Assembly (NCBI GenBank): GCA_964569765.1
Contig: CAZMVY010000009.1
Coordinates: 1-41,374 of the forward strand
DNA: 41,374 nucleotides
Direction: 5' to 3'
Origin: CAZMVY01 sp964569765
Lineage (GTDB): Bacteria; Planctomycetota; Phycisphaerae; UBA1845; PWPN01
The notes below the pieces were generated by a model. It was not told the DNA's origin. It did no database searches and saw only the letters and a list, made by a program, of their open reading frames with translations. The stretch's first letter is position 1. Each line of letters starts with the position of its first letter. Shown here piece after piece: positions 24,140 through 32,831 of the stretch. The position numbers and the translations under genes are program-made.

Positions 24140-24405
24140 ATCCGGCCCCGTCGTCAATCGCAGCGCCTGGGTTCCCGCCCACATCCTGCCGTGCAGGATC
24201 GTCAGATTCGTCTCCCAGCGCATCCGGTACCCGTCGTACGGGCTGGTCAATACGCCGTTGATGATGAGCCCGGGCGCCCGACGCGCAAGCAACAACGCGG
24301 GTGGGTCGCGCCGCGGAGATCCTCAAGGTTGCTGTGCAACACCTCGACGTAGTGCCGCGGGATCGTCTCCCCGTAAGCCGGATTGTTGTCGTTGACGTCC
24401 GGCGG
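24140..24405 (-). pseudogene. Frameshifted, start-less gene remnant
   Basis: Directly downstream of the GH172 stop, the minus strand reads NPAYGETIPRHYVEVLHSN and on to LEDLRG in one frame (about 24405 to 24300), then LIINGVLTSPYDGYRMRWE and TNLTILHGRMWAGTQALRL in another (about 24280 to 24150). Both stretches have natural protein composition, and a single indel near 24300 would join them. There is no start codon and the N-terminal part is missing. The family is not recognised. It looks like the decayed tail of a gene that once followed GH172. A chance pair of open frames is possible. Confidence 0.35.
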
Positions 24406-24407
24406 GC

Positions 24408-25943
24408 TTACTTCGTCTTCTGCAGCGTCCGCAGGTCGACGCCTGGATCGCGTGCGTAAACCGGTTTCCGCACGACCAGCGCGTCAAAGCCCAGGTAGTA
24501 CCCCTTAGACGGCGGCGACTTGCCGACGCACTCGAACCGCAGCGTATGGGTCCCGGCCGTCAGCTTGTGCATGCCCCACTTGTGCTGGGCAGGACCGGCG
24601 CTGGCCGCATAGAAGTCATGCCTGCCGATCTCCCGGCCGTCGAGGAGCACACGATAGGTCCCGTAATCCCACGAGTGCAGTACCTTGCCGATGAGTTCGA
24701 CGGTCTGGTCCTTGTCCACGTCGAAAGGCACCTCGACCCAGCCCTGTTCGTCCGTGGGACGGAAGAAGAGCTGCTTGCCGTCGGTCGTTCCGCCGAAGGG
24801 CTGCGCCTCGATCGGAGCCTGCGAGTGCTTCGCGCGGGCAACAGCCTCGTGCCCCTTGATGAGCACCTGGTCGTGGAATGGCAGCCGATCCGCGCCGGCC
24901 GGTATCGGGGGCCACGGCTTGTGCGGCTCGGTCTGATACCAGAACGCGACGCTCGACATCAGATCGTCGCGCTCGATGAACCCGTCCACCTTGCCGTCCG
25001 GGAACGTCTGCGAACCCTTGTGTTCGATCTCGGCCCGAAGCGACTTCCGGAACACGATCGGATCGGGCAGGTGGAACCGGTACGCCGTGCCACGATTGCC
25101 CGTTTCGTAGCCTTCCCAGAGCGGCGTGCCGTAAAACACCCCGGCCTGCTCCCGAAAGCCCCAGCCGTCGCAGAAGTAATCCTCCGTGCCGGTACCGCGG
25201 AGGCTCGGCTCCGTCTCGCCGTCGATGAAGAAGAAATCGTCGCCCTCGCCGTACCACCCCGGCGAAACCATGTAGACGCTCTGAACCGTGCCCACGTAAT
25301 GACCGCGCCCCTCGATGTCCGCGAGCAGGTAGTTGCGGCCCATTACGCAGGGGAACTCCTGGCGGTACATCGCATGGAAGTACGCAACATCGTCCGGAAG
25401 CCGCCTGTGCTTCTGCCAGTCGACGTAGTAATAGAACGCATGGCACTTTCTGTCGCTGTCGTTCGTGACGGTGATACGGGCCGATTTCCGGAACGGCATC
25501 GGCCAGTAGCAGTTGCGCCCGCGCCCGTCGGATGTGACACGGATCGGCATCGAATCATAGGCCCGATCGACGCCGTGGCCGATCCCGAAGAAATCTCCGA
25601 TCGGGCACTCGACGCTCGGATTCAACTCGCCATCCCAATACATCCGGAGCGTAAGCATGCGCGAGTAGTACGGATCCTCATGCGCGATCGTACACCAGAT
25701 GTGCACGATTCTGCCGGGCCCCTCGAGTTCGGCCACCGTGAGCGTCGCGCCCGGAGCGATCGGCCGGGCGTCGGCGTTGCCATTCCGCCAGTTCGCATTG
25801 GACGACGAGGCCCGCCGCGTCTCAAAGTCCTTCAGCCGATCCAGGCCGTCCAGCGGGTTGCCGGAGGGTTGCGCACATCCCGTCGCCAGCCAGGATGCCG
25901 CTATCGCAATCCCAGTCCACCACGGTCGATTCAGGAAACGCAT
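24408..25943 (-). CDS. GH172 (DUF2961) lipoprotein
   Basis: 511 residues from the ATG at 25943, preceded by AAGGAG. Lipobox LATGC (Cys23) implies a lipid anchor. The DUF2961 core (about 35-330) shows PSVECPIGDFFGIGHG (109-124), FFFIDGETEPSLRGTGTEDYF (237-257) and DGWGFREQAG. Two acids in the 243-254 stretch are the likely catalytic pair, by analogy with the Bifidobacterium GH172 fructofuranosidase. A C-terminal beta domain (about 375-505) follows. GH172 members cleave alpha-D-fructofuranosides, difructose dianhydride or alpha-D-arabinofuranosides, forming hexameric double jelly rolls. Which of these applies cannot be read. It is divergent from the Gfo/Idh gene across a 245-base space. Confidence 0.88.
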   Translation of the reverse strand: MRFLNRPWWTGIAIAASWLATGCAQPSGNPLDGLDRLKDFETRRASSSNANWRNGNADARPIAPGATLTVAELEGPGRIVHIWCTIAHEDPYYSRMLTLRMYWDGELNPSVECPIGDFFGIGHGVDRAYDSMPIRVTSDGRGRNCYWPMPFRKSARITVTNDSDRKCHAFYYYVDWQKHRRLPDDVAYFHAMYRQEFPCVMGRNYLLADIEGRGHYVGTVQSVYMVSPGWYGEGDDFFFIDGETEPSLRGTGTEDYFCDGWGFREQAGVFYGTPLWEGYETGNRGTAYRFHLPDPIVFRKSLRAEIEHKGSQTFPDGKVDGFIERDDLMSSVAFWYQTEPHKPWPPIPAGADRLPFHDQVLIKGHEAVARAKHSQAPIEAQPFGGTTDGKQLFFRPTDEQGWVEVPFDVDKDQTVELIGKVLHSWDYGTYRVLLDGREIGRHDFYAASAGPAQHKWGMHKLTAGTHTLRFECVGKSPPSKGYYLGFDALVVRKPVYARDPGVDLRTLQKTK

Positions 25944-26003
25944 GGGCGATACTCCTTGACACGAGGCCACACCGGCACACTGCGACCGCTGCCGCCCGGA
26001 AGC

Positions 26004-26032
26004 TTGATCGATGTGCCGGGTCCTACTGTTAT
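26004..26032 (+). promoter_or_regulatory. Weak promoter candidate in the GH172-Gfo/Idh divergent space
   Basis: TTGATC (26004-26009), 17 bases, TGTTAT (26027-26032), facing the oxidoreductase gene. The leader would be about 150 bases. The spacer between the two divergent genes (25944-26188) shows no other clear element. Confidence 0.25.
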
Positions 26033-26188
26033 CGCAAACGCCGGGCAGGTCAAGGCCGCTGGCCGCAAACTCCGACACCCGTTGTTGTGCATCGGCCGGC
26101 TTTGGGATACCGTAATCGCGTCGGGACGGATGAACCTCGACGGCATCGACCCGACGACGAGTACCAGGGCTTTCACGAGGATGGTTTC

Positions 26189-27469
26189 ATGAAGCGACGC
26201 GATTTTCTCCGGAAAGCGGCGGCAACGGCGGCAGCAGGCCTTTCAACCCGGTATCTTGTTTCCTCGCGGGCACAAGCGGCGCCCGGCCGGCTTGGTGCAA
26301 ACGACCGGATCCGGGTGGCATTCATCGGCACCGGCGGACGGGCGCGCCAACTGATGACCACGGAGAAGCTCTCGGACCACGCCGACATCGTCGCCGTCTG
26401 CGACTGCTGGCTGCCCCGTATGGAGGAGGCGGCCAAGGTCGTCCCCGGCAGCGAGAAGTGGAAGCGCTACCAGGACTACCGCGAGATGGTCGCCAAGGAG
26501 AAGCTGGACGCCGTCTTCGTGGAAACGACCACGCACGCCCGGGCGCTCATCTGTATCCATGCGATGCAGGCCGGCCTCGACGTGTACGGCGAAAAGCCGC
26601 TCACCCTGACCATCGCCGAGGGCCGCGCGATCGTGAAGGCGGCGGAGAAGTACAAGCGGGTATTCCTGACCGGCACGCAGCAGCGATCCATGCCGGCCAA
26701 CATCCATGCCAGCAAACTCGTCCGTGATGGCGCGATCGGCAAGGTCCACACCGTGATCGCCTTCAACTTCCTGGGACCGGCGAAGTGGGAGCCCAGGCCT
26801 GCGGAACCCATGCCGGACGGAATGGACTGGGACAAGTGGTGCAACCAGACGGAACTGCGGCCGTATCACACACAGATTCATCGCCACTGGGCCCTCTGGC
26901 GCGACTACGACGGCGGCGGCCAGTCGTGGGGCGTTACCGGCTGGGGTACGCATGCGCTGGATCAGGTCCAGTGCGCCCTCGGCACCGATGACACCGGGCC
27001 CGTCGAGATCTGGCCGGAGGCGCCCGGGCCGCAGTGCAGCGTCACCATGGGATACGCCAACGGCACGCTGCTCAAGTGCCACGGCAAGCAGCGGGGGCTT
27101 GAGGATCTCGGCGCGATCTTCATCGGCGACAAGGGTCGAATCGAGATCCTGCGCGGCTCGTACACCTCGGATCGGCCGGAACTGCTGAAGGACTGCCCCA
27201 CGACGATGCCGGCAAACGTCCCCGGCGAGTGCGTCGAGCACCTGAAGAACTTCTTCGACTGCATGCGGACGCGCAAGCGAACAGTCGCGGATGCCGAGGT
27301 CGGCCACCGCTCCACGACGGTGTGCCATCTGATGAACATCTGCCGGGAACTCCAGCGGAAGATTAAGTGGGACCCCAAGGCGGAGCGGTTTGTGGACGAC
27401 GACGAAGCGAACAGGCTTCTCTCTCGCCCCCGCCGCAAAGGCTACGAGCTCCCTGAGGAATTCGCGTAG
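26189..27469 (+). CDS. Tat-exported Gfo/Idh/MocA-family oxidoreductase
   Basis: 426 residues from the ATG at 26189 (GAGG 8 bases upstream). MKRRDFLRKAAATAAAG is a textbook twin-arginine signal, so the protein is folded with its cofactor and exported. The Rossmann domain (about 40-160) has VAFIGTGGR (nucleotide loop) and YGEKPLTLTIAEGR (EKP 135-137). The C-terminal alpha/beta domain includes WGVTGWGTHALDQ. These enzymes oxidise or reduce sugar and inositol carbons with tightly bound NAD(P). Its pairing with exported PF01261 proteins and GH172 suggests work on periplasmic sugars. It is 113 bases ahead of the SGNH lipoprotein on the same strand. Confidence 0.9.
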   Translation: MKRRDFLRKAAATAAAGLSTRYLVSSRAQAAPGRLGANDRIRVAFIGTGGRARQLMTTEKLSDHADIVAVCDCWLPRMEEAAKVVPGSEKWKRYQDYREMVAKEKLDAVFVETTTHARALICIHAMQAGLDVYGEKPLTLTIAEGRAIVKAAEKYKRVFLTGTQQRSMPANIHASKLVRDGAIGKVHTVIAFNFLGPAKWEPRPAEPMPDGMDWDKWCNQTELRPYHTQIHRHWALWRDYDGGGQSWGVTGWGTHALDQVQCALGTDDTGPVEIWPEAPGPQCSVTMGYANGTLLKCHGKQRGLEDLGAIFIGDKGRIEILRGSYTSDRPELLKDCPTTMPANVPGECVEHLKNFFDCMRTRKRTVADAEVGHRSTTVCHLMNICRELQRKIKWDPKAERFVDDDEANRLLSRPRRKGYELPEEFA

Positions 27470-27582
27470 GCCGGCGCTTGTTTCCGCGGCACGACCGGGT
27501 GCCGGGCGGCACGAGTCGGTGTGCCGCGCCGCAGCGCATCCGGCAAACGCAGGTTCCCGTCGAATAACAGGAGGATGTGTCC

Positions 27583-28770
27583 ATGCATCGGGCGGGCGGC
27601 TTTGCTCTTCGCATCATCGTTCTCTGGGCCGGTGCGACGACCGTTGCCGGACTCGCGTGCGGATGTCGGCCGCCGGCCGCCGCCCGGGTTCAGACGCTCG
27701 ACGACTTGCAGCGTGTGGATCCGGCCACGGCCACGAAAGACCCGAAAACCTCGACGCTCTGGTACGACGCCCGGCTTCTCACGCTCGAGGGCAGGGGCTG
27801 GACACAGACGGAGCACTACTACGATCGCCTCCCGGCCAAGGCCAAGGGCGTGGTAACGGACGCCGTCTGGCGGCTGAGCAAGGATACTGCCGGGATGTGC
27901 GCGCGGTTCGTCACCGACGCGGACCGAATCTCAGCGCGGTGGACCGTGACCTCGGAAACCCTGGCGATGCCCCATATGCCCGCAACGGGCGTCAGCGGCC
28001 TCGATCTCTACGTCAACGACCAGGGAACATGGCGATGGACCGGTGCCGGCCGGCCCACCCGATCCCCGACGAATGAGTGCACCCTGGCCGAGGGCATCCC
28101 GCCCGGCCGGCACGAGTACGCGCTGTATCTGCCGCTCTACAACGGGGTGAAATCGCTGGAGATCGGCCTGCCCGCGCGCGCCGCACTGGCCCATCCGGCC
28201 CCGCGTCCGGCCGCCCACGCCAAGCCGATCTGCTACTACGGCACATCGATCGCCCAGGGCGGATGCGCCTCGCGTCCCGGCATGGCGCACGTGGCAATAC
28301 TGGGCCGCATGCTCGATCGTCCCACAATCAACCTCGGCTTCTCCGGCGCCGGCAAGATGGAGCCGGCGATGGCGAACCTCCTGGCCGAGCTGGATGTCGC
28401 GGCTTATGTCCTTGACTGTCTGCCGAACATGACCGCCGACATGGTGAAGGAACGCGTTGAACCCTTCGTCGAGACCCTGCGGCAAGCCCGCCCCGACACA
28501 CCGATCGTCCTCGTCGAGAACACGATGTACGAAAACGGCCGCTTTCTTCCGAAGGTGCGCCAGACCATCACCGAAAAGAACCTCGCGCTGCGCGCGGCCT
28601 GGAAGCGTCTCGCCGCTCGGGGCGTAGCCGGACTCGCATACGTGCCGTCCGATTCACTCGTGGGTACCGACGGCGAGGGCACCGTTGACGGCGCCCACCT
28701 CACGGATCTGGGCTTCCTCCGCTTCGCGCAGTCGCTCGCGCCGGTGCTCCGCAAGACCCTCGGCCCGTAG
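27583..28770 (+). CDS. SGNH/GDSL hydrolase lipoprotein
   Basis: 395 residues from the ATG at 27583, with CAGGAGG 8 bases upstream. Lipobox LACGC near residue 25. Residues about 35-200 form an N-terminal beta-sandwich; the SGNH domain (about 205-390) has YYGTSIAQGG (block I, catalytic serine), the FSGAGKMEP glycine block, DCLPNM (block III) and DGAHLTDLG (block V, catalytic Asp/His). The two-domain plan matches CE2- or CE20-like carbohydrate esterases. It probably deacylates periplasmic glycans. Its stop lies 10 bases from the convergent stop of the GHL6-like gene. Substrate unknown. Confidence 0.85.
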   Translation: MHRAGGFALRIIVLWAGATTVAGLACGCRPPAAARVQTLDDLQRVDPATATKDPKTSTLWYDARLLTLEGRGWTQTEHYYDRLPAKAKGVVTDAVWRLSKDTAGMCARFVTDADRISARWTVTSETLAMPHMPATGVSGLDLYVNDQGTWRWTGAGRPTRSPTNECTLAEGIPPGRHEYALYLPLYNGVKSLEIGLPARAALAHPAPRPAAHAKPICYYGTSIAQGGCASRPGMAHVAILGRMLDRPTINLGFSGAGKMEPAMANLLAELDVAAYVLDCLPNMTADMVKERVEPFVETLRQARPDTPIVLVENTMYENGRFLPKVRQTITEKNLALRAAWKRLAARGVAGLAYVPSDSLVGTDGEGTVDGAHLTDLGFLRFAQSLAPVLRKTLGP

Positions 28771-28780
28771 CCCCCGTCCA

Positions 28781-31165
28781 TCACTCGGCCACGAGAACCG
28801 CGCTGATCTCGAAGTCCGGCAGCGCGATCGTAACCGCGCCGTCCTCCGCCCTGCCCAATGTCAGCGGTCGCCCGCTCCGCAGTTCGCGCACCTGCTTGCC
28901 TCTGATCAACGACTCCGCCACACGCAGCGCCGCGCCGCGGATCGTAGGCATGCCGTCGATCATCGGCTCGCGGTTGATGAAGTCTCCTTCGCCATTCTTC
29001 TCCCGGAACGAACTGGCTGTGCGCCGGCTCTGCGGGCAGTGCACCAGATGGATGATGACGCGGCCGCCCTGCCGGTTCAACGAGACTTCGAGCGATGCCG
29101 GCGACTCGACCTGCACCAGCCGCTCGGCGGGCGGGATCATACTCTGCAAGACGTCCGAGAGGATCTGCCGCATCGGCGTGTAGCCCCACGCCGCGTAGAT
29201 GTCGAACAGCGGCGCGGCGACGTAGGCAGCCTGACCACGATCCACCTTCCGCAACGTGACCGCGGCATGCCCGGAGACGACATCGAACGGCGGGCTCTGG
29301 CGGCGCGACTCGTGCGCCGCACCGTGGTTGAGCGGCCAGACCAGCGGGGCGAGGACCCGGGTCCCCTCCAACGCATCCGCCACGACGACCTTCTCATACG
29401 TATAGATATCGGTCGCAATCGGCGTCGGAAGCGTATCGTGTTCGACCCGTATGTAACTTGGTTCGGCGTCACCGACGATCCGAACGCCGAGCAGAGCCGC
29501 CAGCTCCGCAATCGGCTTGCCGGTTACGAGGATCCGCCCCCCCTGCCGCACGTACCTGTCGAGCCTGCCGACGTAGGCAGCGTCGATCTTCGAACCATCC
29601 GGCACTACGACCGCGGCATACGGCGTGAGATCCTGCGTCGCGTCGATCACGTCGAAGTGAATGCCGGCGTCGATCATGGCCGTGCATGTCGTCTCGTTCT
29701 GCTTGAGCAGCGCAACGTAGGGAATGCTCTCGGAATCAGTGACGTACGGCTCGATCTTTTTCGCCTCGCGAAAGACGCGGCCGATCCGCTCGTAGATCGC
29801 CGGATCAAGGCGGCCGAACGGATGGAGGTGATCGCCGATCGTCAGGCAGCAGCCGTTGGCCAGACCGGTAGCGACCTCGTATCGCAGCATGGCCTCGTCC
29901 GCGATGCCGCCGAAGTCGCCCCAGCCCTTCCAGAACCGGATCGTCATCGCCGTCATTGGCACGGCGCCGCGGGCGTAGCGGACGACATACTGCCAGTGGT
30001 ACAAGGTCTGCTTGTGGCGCCAGCTTTCGATTTCGAGCACGTCGAGCTTGCGAAGCTCGTCGCGGGTCTTGTCCCACTGGTGGTTGTACGCGACGACGAC
30101 GCCCGGCTTGATGCCCTTGATGAGCTTGATCGTCTCCTGAACGAAGGCCTCGTCGCCCGGGAAGTCGAAGAAGACGCCGTCGATGTCATAATCGCGGACG
30201 GACTCCGCAATCATCGGCCAGAGGTAGTCCTTCACATAGTGCGTATCCGTTGCCACCCGAATCCTGCCGATATTCGTGTTCGGCCGGCCGTCGGGCTCCT
30301 GCTGCGTGCTGGAGTAGAGTTCGTCGATGCCGATGGAATAGTAGATCCAGACGGCGATGTTGCGCTTGTGGCAGGCCTTGATCTGCTCGCCCATCAGGTC
30401 GAAATCGAGGCCCGGGTGCCGCGTGCCGACCTTCGTGTTGAAGTACGCGTAGCCGTGGTGGCCCTTGGCAAAAACGCATATCGCATTGACGCCCGCGCGC
30501 TCCAGCGTTCCGGCGTACTCATCGCCGTTGAAGTCCTTGCCCACGCCGCGGATGAAACCCGCCGTGTGGAAGTCGCCGTGAATCTTACGGCTGATCGTCT
30601 TGTACCAGTCCTTCGGCAGCTCGGCCCGGTAGCCGACAACCTTCGGCTCAGGCGGTGCCGGCGGAACCTCGCCGCCGAGAAAGTGAAGCCGCAGTGCGTG
30701 AATCCGCGGAAACGGCGTGTCGACGTATTGCGATGTAAACCGGATGCGATGGCTGCCCGCGCGTACGCCCGTCCGACCGAGCGTGACCCACTCGGCCTTG
30801 TGGTCCGCCGGCTTCTCGAAAACCCTGCCGAGCGACTCGCCGTCAACCGCGAGATATGCCGGGCTTGCCCTGTCCGCCGCGTACTTCGCCTGGACCTCGT
30901 ATTGCCCGCCGACGGGCAGGTCGATGCAGTATTCCACGAGCGTCGGCTGGTGCGGGAACCGCTTCTGATTGTCCGTGAGGCCGTCCGGACCAGCGAGAAC
31001 GTTGCCGCGCCAGTACCGATCGAGCGGGATGTCGATCGACTGACCCGCTTGAATCGCGGCCGGGCCGACGACCTTCGCGGCACGGATCTCCGCCGCATAC
31101 GCGGCCGGATTCGTCGCCACCGAGGCCAATACGAGGGCCACCATCATACCCAGAAACCTTTTCAT
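28781..31165 (-). CDS. Secreted GHL6-like / beta-galactosidase-like glycoside hydrolase
   Basis: 794 residues from the ATG at 31165 (TTGGAGG 7 bases upstream). Signal peptide MKRFLGMMVALVLASVATNP to about residue 25. Residues about 30-160 resemble a CBM6-type sandwich (EVQAKYAADR, HRIRFTSQYVD). A TIM barrel (about 190-520) includes AVWIYYSIGIDELY, DIDGVFFDFPGDE and RYEVATGLANGCCLTIGD. A Rossmann-like trimerisation-type domain (about 540-640, YAAVVVPDG, GRILVTGKP) and a C-terminal sandwich follow. Layout fits GHL6 or GH29/GH42-related proteins. The DFPGDE strand end is a candidate catalytic acid. Convergent with the SGNH gene. Confidence 0.7.
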   Translation of the reverse strand: MKRFLGMMVALVLASVATNPAAYAAEIRAAKVVGPAAIQAGQSIDIPLDRYWRGNVLAGPDGLTDNQKRFPHQPTLVEYCIDLPVGGQYEVQAKYAADRASPAYLAVDGESLGRVFEKPADHKAEWVTLGRTGVRAGSHRIRFTSQYVDTPFPRIHALRLHFLGGEVPPAPPEPKVVGYRAELPKDWYKTISRKIHGDFHTAGFIRGVGKDFNGDEYAGTLERAGVNAICVFAKGHHGYAYFNTKVGTRHPGLDFDLMGEQIKACHKRNIAVWIYYSIGIDELYSSTQQEPDGRPNTNIGRIRVATDTHYVKDYLWPMIAESVRDYDIDGVFFDFPGDEAFVQETIKLIKGIKPGVVVAYNHQWDKTRDELRKLDVLEIESWRHKQTLYHWQYVVRYARGAVPMTAMTIRFWKGWGDFGGIADEAMLRYEVATGLANGCCLTIGDHLHPFGRLDPAIYERIGRVFREAKKIEPYVTDSESIPYVALLKQNETTCTAMIDAGIHFDVIDATQDLTPYAAVVVPDGSKIDAAYVGRLDRYVRQGGRILVTGKPIAELAALLGVRIVGDAEPSYIRVEHDTLPTPIATDIYTYEKVVVADALEGTRVLAPLVWPLNHGAAHESRRQSPPFDVVSGHAAVTLRKVDRGQAAYVAAPLFDIYAAWGYTPMRQILSDVLQSMIPPAERLVQVESPASLEVSLNRQGGRVIIHLVHCPQSRRTASSFREKNGEGDFINREPMIDGMPTIRGAALRVAESLIRGKQVRELRSGRPLTLGRAEDGAVTIALPDFEISAVLVAE

Positions 31166-31197
31166 CCCGTTGCCTCCAAGGCAAACCGTCCGCCGTC

Positions 31198-31251
31198 CTG
31201 GTCTGCTCTGCGGACCCCAGACACTGATGGGCAAGCTCCGCTCCGCGGGCT
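31198..31251. repeat. Tandem hairpins related to the 20859-20943 element
   Basis: CTGGTCTGC-TCT-GCGGACCCCAG (31198-31220) repeats the GGTCCGC/GCGGACC stem of the 20895 repeats with one change in the arm and a different loop. A second stem, AGCTCCGC-TCC-GCGGGCT, follows at about 31234-31251. It sits 33 bases upstream of the GHL6-like start. Confidence 0.5.
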
Positions 31252-31347
31252 GGACATGCTCACGGGCAGCCTCCCCACCGCGGACCGCAACACGATGACC
31301 GGACGGCAGTCCGCGCCGCCGCCCATGCCGAGCCTACGCCATCAGAT

Positions 31348-32595
31348 TCAGGTGCGAATCAGCCGCCTGTGGCCGGCAACCCTGCCCCGACCCGCCAGCG
31401 CCTGATCGAGATCCGCGCACAGGTCTTCCGGATCCTCCAGCCCCACGGACAGCCGGAACACGCCTTCGCCGGCGTACTCGCGATAACGCCGCAGGTGCTC
31501 GGCGTCGAACCGGAACGAGTTCTGCTGCATATCCGCCGTGGAGAGGTAGAAGATCAGGCTGCGATGATGGCCGAGCGAGACGGCATAATGGATGATCCGG
31601 AGCCGCCGGGCTACCTGCCGGGCGACATTCAGGCCGTTCTTCGTCTGAAAGATCACCATACCGGCGAAGTTCGCCATCTGCCGGCGAGCCAGCTCATGCT
31701 GCGGGTGCGACGGCAGGCCCGGATACAGCACCCGCGTGACCTTCGGATGCGACTCAAGGAACCGCGCCACCTTCATCGCCCCGTCGGCGTGCGCCGCCAT
31801 CCGCAGCGGCAGCGTCGCCATGCCCCGCATGATCAGCCACGCGTTGCACGGGCTCAGCGCCCCGCCCAGGTGAATCGCCGTGTCATTCCGCAGCTTCGCC
31901 AGCCGTGCGGCCCGCCCCACGATCGCGCCGCCGAGGGCATCGCCGTGTCCGCCGATGTACTTCGTCAGCGAGTGGACCACGTAATCCGCGCCGAGCTCGA
32001 TCGGCCGCGTGGCGATCGGCGTGGCGAATGTCGAATCGACGGCCAGCTCCGCGCCCGCCTTGTGCGCGATCTCGGCGACAGCCTGAATGTCCGTCAAACG
32101 CAGAATCGGGTTCGCCGGCGTCTCGGCCCAGACGAGCTTCGTGTTCGGGCGGACCGCCCGCCGGAGATCGGACAGGTCGGACAGGTCGGCCGTGGTCACC
32201 TCGATGGCAAGCCTGCGCAGCGTCTCGCGCACCAGTTCGCAGACGCCGGCGTAGGCCACATCGCTCATGACCATGTGGTCGCCGGCCTTCAACAGATGCA
32301 TGAACAGCGCCGCCGCGGCCGCCATGCCGGTCGAGAACGCCACGCACATTTCGCCGCCTTCCAGGTCCGCAAGCTTTCGCTCAAGTTGATCGACGGTCGG
32401 GTTGCCCCAGCGGGTATAGATGAACGGCGCATCCTCACCGAGGCACAGAGCGGAGAATGATCCTCCCACCTCGTCCATCACGAATGTCGTGGACATCACC
32501 AGGTTGGGCGCCGATGCCCCCGTCACCGGGTCCGGCCCCTCGCCGGCGTGGATCGCCCGCGTACGTATCCCGCGCTGTCTGTTACTTCCTTTCAT
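31348..32595 (-). CDS. Cystathionine gamma-synthase family PLP enzyme
   Basis: 415 residues from the ATG at 32595 (GGAG upstream); a much longer frame is discarded because family homology begins here. Fold type I Cys/Met metabolism enzyme: FIYTRWGNPTVDQLE (PLP phosphate Tyr/Arg), FSTGMAAAAALF, WAETPANPILRLTDI, VDSTFATP and HSLTKYIGGHGD with the PLP lysine K212. The catalytic cysteine of true methionine gamma-lyase is absent (VAYAGV), favouring cystathionine gamma-synthase, cystathionine lyase or O-acetylhomoserine sulfhydrylase. The C-terminus has LSVGLEDPEDLCADLDQAL. The promoter at 32627-32655 suggests independent expression. Confidence 0.88.
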   Translation of the reverse strand: MKGSNRQRGIRTRAIHAGEGPDPVTGASAPNLVMSTTFVMDEVGGSFSALCLGEDAPFIYTRWGNPTVDQLERKLADLEGGEMCVAFSTGMAAAAALFMHLLKAGDHMVMSDVAYAGVCELVRETLRRLAIEVTTADLSDLSDLRRAVRPNTKLVWAETPANPILRLTDIQAVAEIAHKAGAELAVDSTFATPIATRPIELGADYVVHSLTKYIGGHGDALGGAIVGRAARLAKLRNDTAIHLGGALSPCNAWLIMRGMATLPLRMAAHADGAMKVARFLESHPKVTRVLYPGLPSHPQHELARRQMANFAGMVIFQTKNGLNVARQVARRLRIIHYAVSLGHHRSLIFYLSTADMQQNSFRFDAEHLRRYREYAGEGVFRLSVGLEDPEDLCADLDQALAGRGRVAGHRRLIRT

Positions 32596-32626
32596 CGTGT
32601 CTCCACCGGACTGTCTGCACGACATG

Positions 32627-32655
32627 ATTATGCCGGGACCGCCGCTCGCCGACAA
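32627..32655 (-). promoter_or_regulatory. Promoter of the gamma-synthase gene
   Basis: On the minus strand TTGTCG (32655-32650), 17 bases, CATAAT (32632-32627), giving a start near 32620 and a leader of about 25 bases before the ATG at 32595. Confidence 0.5.
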
Positions 32656-32831
32656 GCGGGGGCATACACAGGCGCTCTCCGTGGATGCGTGACACTTCCC
32701 GCGGAGTCGCAGCACCCCTGCCGGGCGAAGGGATGCAGCCAAAGGCGTCCGTATATGGCCAGGGGCGCTCATCCCCGGCGGCAAACCCGTGGCTCTTCGA
32801 ACAGAATCCGCTTTCGCGATCCGTGCCGATG

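Noticed and set aside
24546..26192. 548-codon plus-strand frame opposite GH172
   Set aside because: Antisense shadow; GH172 motifs are unambiguous.
28685..31405. 906-codon plus-strand frame
   Set aside because: Covers the antisense of the GHL6-like gene and two gene ends; the minus-strand product has a signal peptide and domains.
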